A stretch of DNA of 64,000 nt from JAGWRI01 sp963728785 (lineage in GTDB: Bacteria > Gemmatimonadota > Gemmatimonadetes > Gemmatimonadales > Gemmatimonadaceae): positions 1,178,001 to 1,242,000 of the forward strand of contig CAVSKV010000004.1 in the NCBI GenBank assembly GCA_963728785.1, given 5' to 3'. The notes under the pieces were generated by a model. That model was not told where the DNA came from. It was given only the letters and a program-made list of their open reading frames with translations, and searched no databases. The stretch's first letter is position 1; each line of letters opens with the position of its first letter. Position numbers and translations under genes: made by a program. Shown piece after piece: positions 63,492-64,000 of this stretch.

Positions 63492-63663
63492 ACGTCCGGC
63501 TGCACCTGTCCCCGGAATGCCTCGTTCGGGAGGGAGCCTGCACGCTTCCATCAGCCCGCTTGAACTTCCTCTGGGCCGGCCGTTACGTGCATCACGGCCA
63601 TCCGCTGCATCGTCACCGAGTCGCGCCGTACTCCCGTCATGCCGCCGCCCGCACGGACCGCGA

Positions 63664-64000
63664 TCAGCCGCGTTCCCTCGGCGCGCGGAGCATGAGCAGC
63701 CCTGCAGCGAGCACGGCGGCCGACATCACGGCGAGGCCGGCGGAGAAGGATCCCATGCTCGTGCTCAGGTATCCGAACAGGTACGGGCCGGCGAGCCCGC
63801 CGATGCTCCCAATTCCGTTGATCATGCCGACGGCGGCCGCCCCTGCCGACGCGCTCAGCATCTCGGTCGGGACGGCCCAGAACGCGGGGAGGTACGCGCT
63901 GCCGCCCACGGCTGCCAGCGTGGACAACGCGAGCGCAAGCGCGACCGAATGCGAATGGAGCGCGAGGCCGAGTAGCGCGGCGGCGGAAAGGAACGCCGGA
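63664..64000 (-). CDS. MFS transporter, C-terminal part (cut by window edge)
   Basis: The reading frame stays open from 64000 down to the stop at 63664, giving the last ~111 residues of a transporter: hydrophobic segments, and AVPTEMLSASAGAAAVGMINGIGSIGGLAGPYLFG, here split as AVPTEMLSAS and GIGSIGGLAGPY, typical of the last helices of the anion:cation symporter (ACS) group. The N-terminal part lies beyond the window. Confidence 0.75.
   Translation of the reverse strand, partial: PAFLSAAALLGLALHSHSVALALALSTLAAVGGSAYLPAFWAVPTEMLSASAGAAAVGMINGIGSIGGLAGPYLFGYLSTSMGSFSAGLAVMSAAVLAAGLLMLRAPRERG

Noticed and set aside
1..64000. tRNA, rRNA, insertion sequences or prophage genes
   Set aside because: I looked for transposase-like proteins, terminal repeats and tRNA-like sequences and saw none; the catabolic region therefore shows no direct mark of recent transfer.

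Overview
The window is GC-rich bacterial chromosome, densely packed and rich in 1- to 4-nt start/stop overlaps (ATGA, GTGA, TGATG). The best guess is a member of Gemmatimonadota or a neighbouring phylum. This rests on the high GC, the gene content and the secreted repeat proteins; no rRNA is present to confirm it. I see no tRNA, rRNA, CRISPR array or insertion sequence.

Region 1 (1-23,100, all minus strand) is core metabolism and information processing. It holds malate dehydrogenase; moaD-moaE-moaA for molybdenum cofactor; an HU-like protein; secG-carA; gap-pgk-tpiA; an overlapping chain radA-ispD-tsaC-ywlE-aroE-comF preceded by yicC-gmk-rpoZ-coaBC-udg-dnaB; pepA with an outer-membrane plug/barrel protein; and NADP-isocitrate dehydrogenase.

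Region 2 (23,191-29,158, minus) is a compact six-gene operon with every enzyme class needed to take trans-4-hydroxy-L-proline to 2-oxoglutarate: 4-hydroxyproline 2-epimerase, a three-part FAD/[2Fe-2S] D-hydroxyproline dehydrogenase, a DapA-fold deaminase and a semialdehyde dehydrogenase. Two small secreted proteins follow.

Region 3 (30,515-54,073) is the striking part. A divergent 3-hydroxyacyl-CoA dehydrogenase/enoyl-CoA hydratase fusion faces an apparent 18-gene operon (32,748-54,073) for anaerobic aromatic degradation. The operon encodes ATP-dependent benzoyl-CoA reductase (bcrCBAD order), a molybdenum hydroxylase like 4-hydroxybenzoyl-CoA reductase, a TetR regulator, a thiolase, ring hydrolase (Oah-like), an SDR, dienoyl-CoA hydratase (Dch-like), 6-hydroxycyclohexenecarbonyl-CoA dehydrogenase (Had), an acyl-CoA ligase and a hemerythrin. 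Together these form a complete route from benzoyl-CoA to glutaryl-CoA plus acetyl-CoA. Inside it lies a second four-gene set of the benzoyl-CoA reductase/2-hydroxyacyl-CoA dehydratase superfamily. One of its catalytic subunits is fused to an intact ketopantoate-reductase domain and has lost two presumed [4Fe-4S] ligands, and its two ATPases show the same canonical/degenerate asymmetry as BcrA/BcrD. I regard this second complex as the best candidate for an undescribed system. No ferredoxin or 2-oxoglutarate:ferredoxin oxidoreductase is in the window.

Region 4 (54,082-64,000) is accessory: a truncated ECF sigma gene with an intact anti-sigma gene, a secreted two-repeat protein, a PEBP protein, a pair of ZIP transporters, a cobalamin-binding radical SAM protein, a frameshifted acyltransferase, two MFS transporters (one cut by the window edge), and an XRE regulator overlapping a membrane protein gene.
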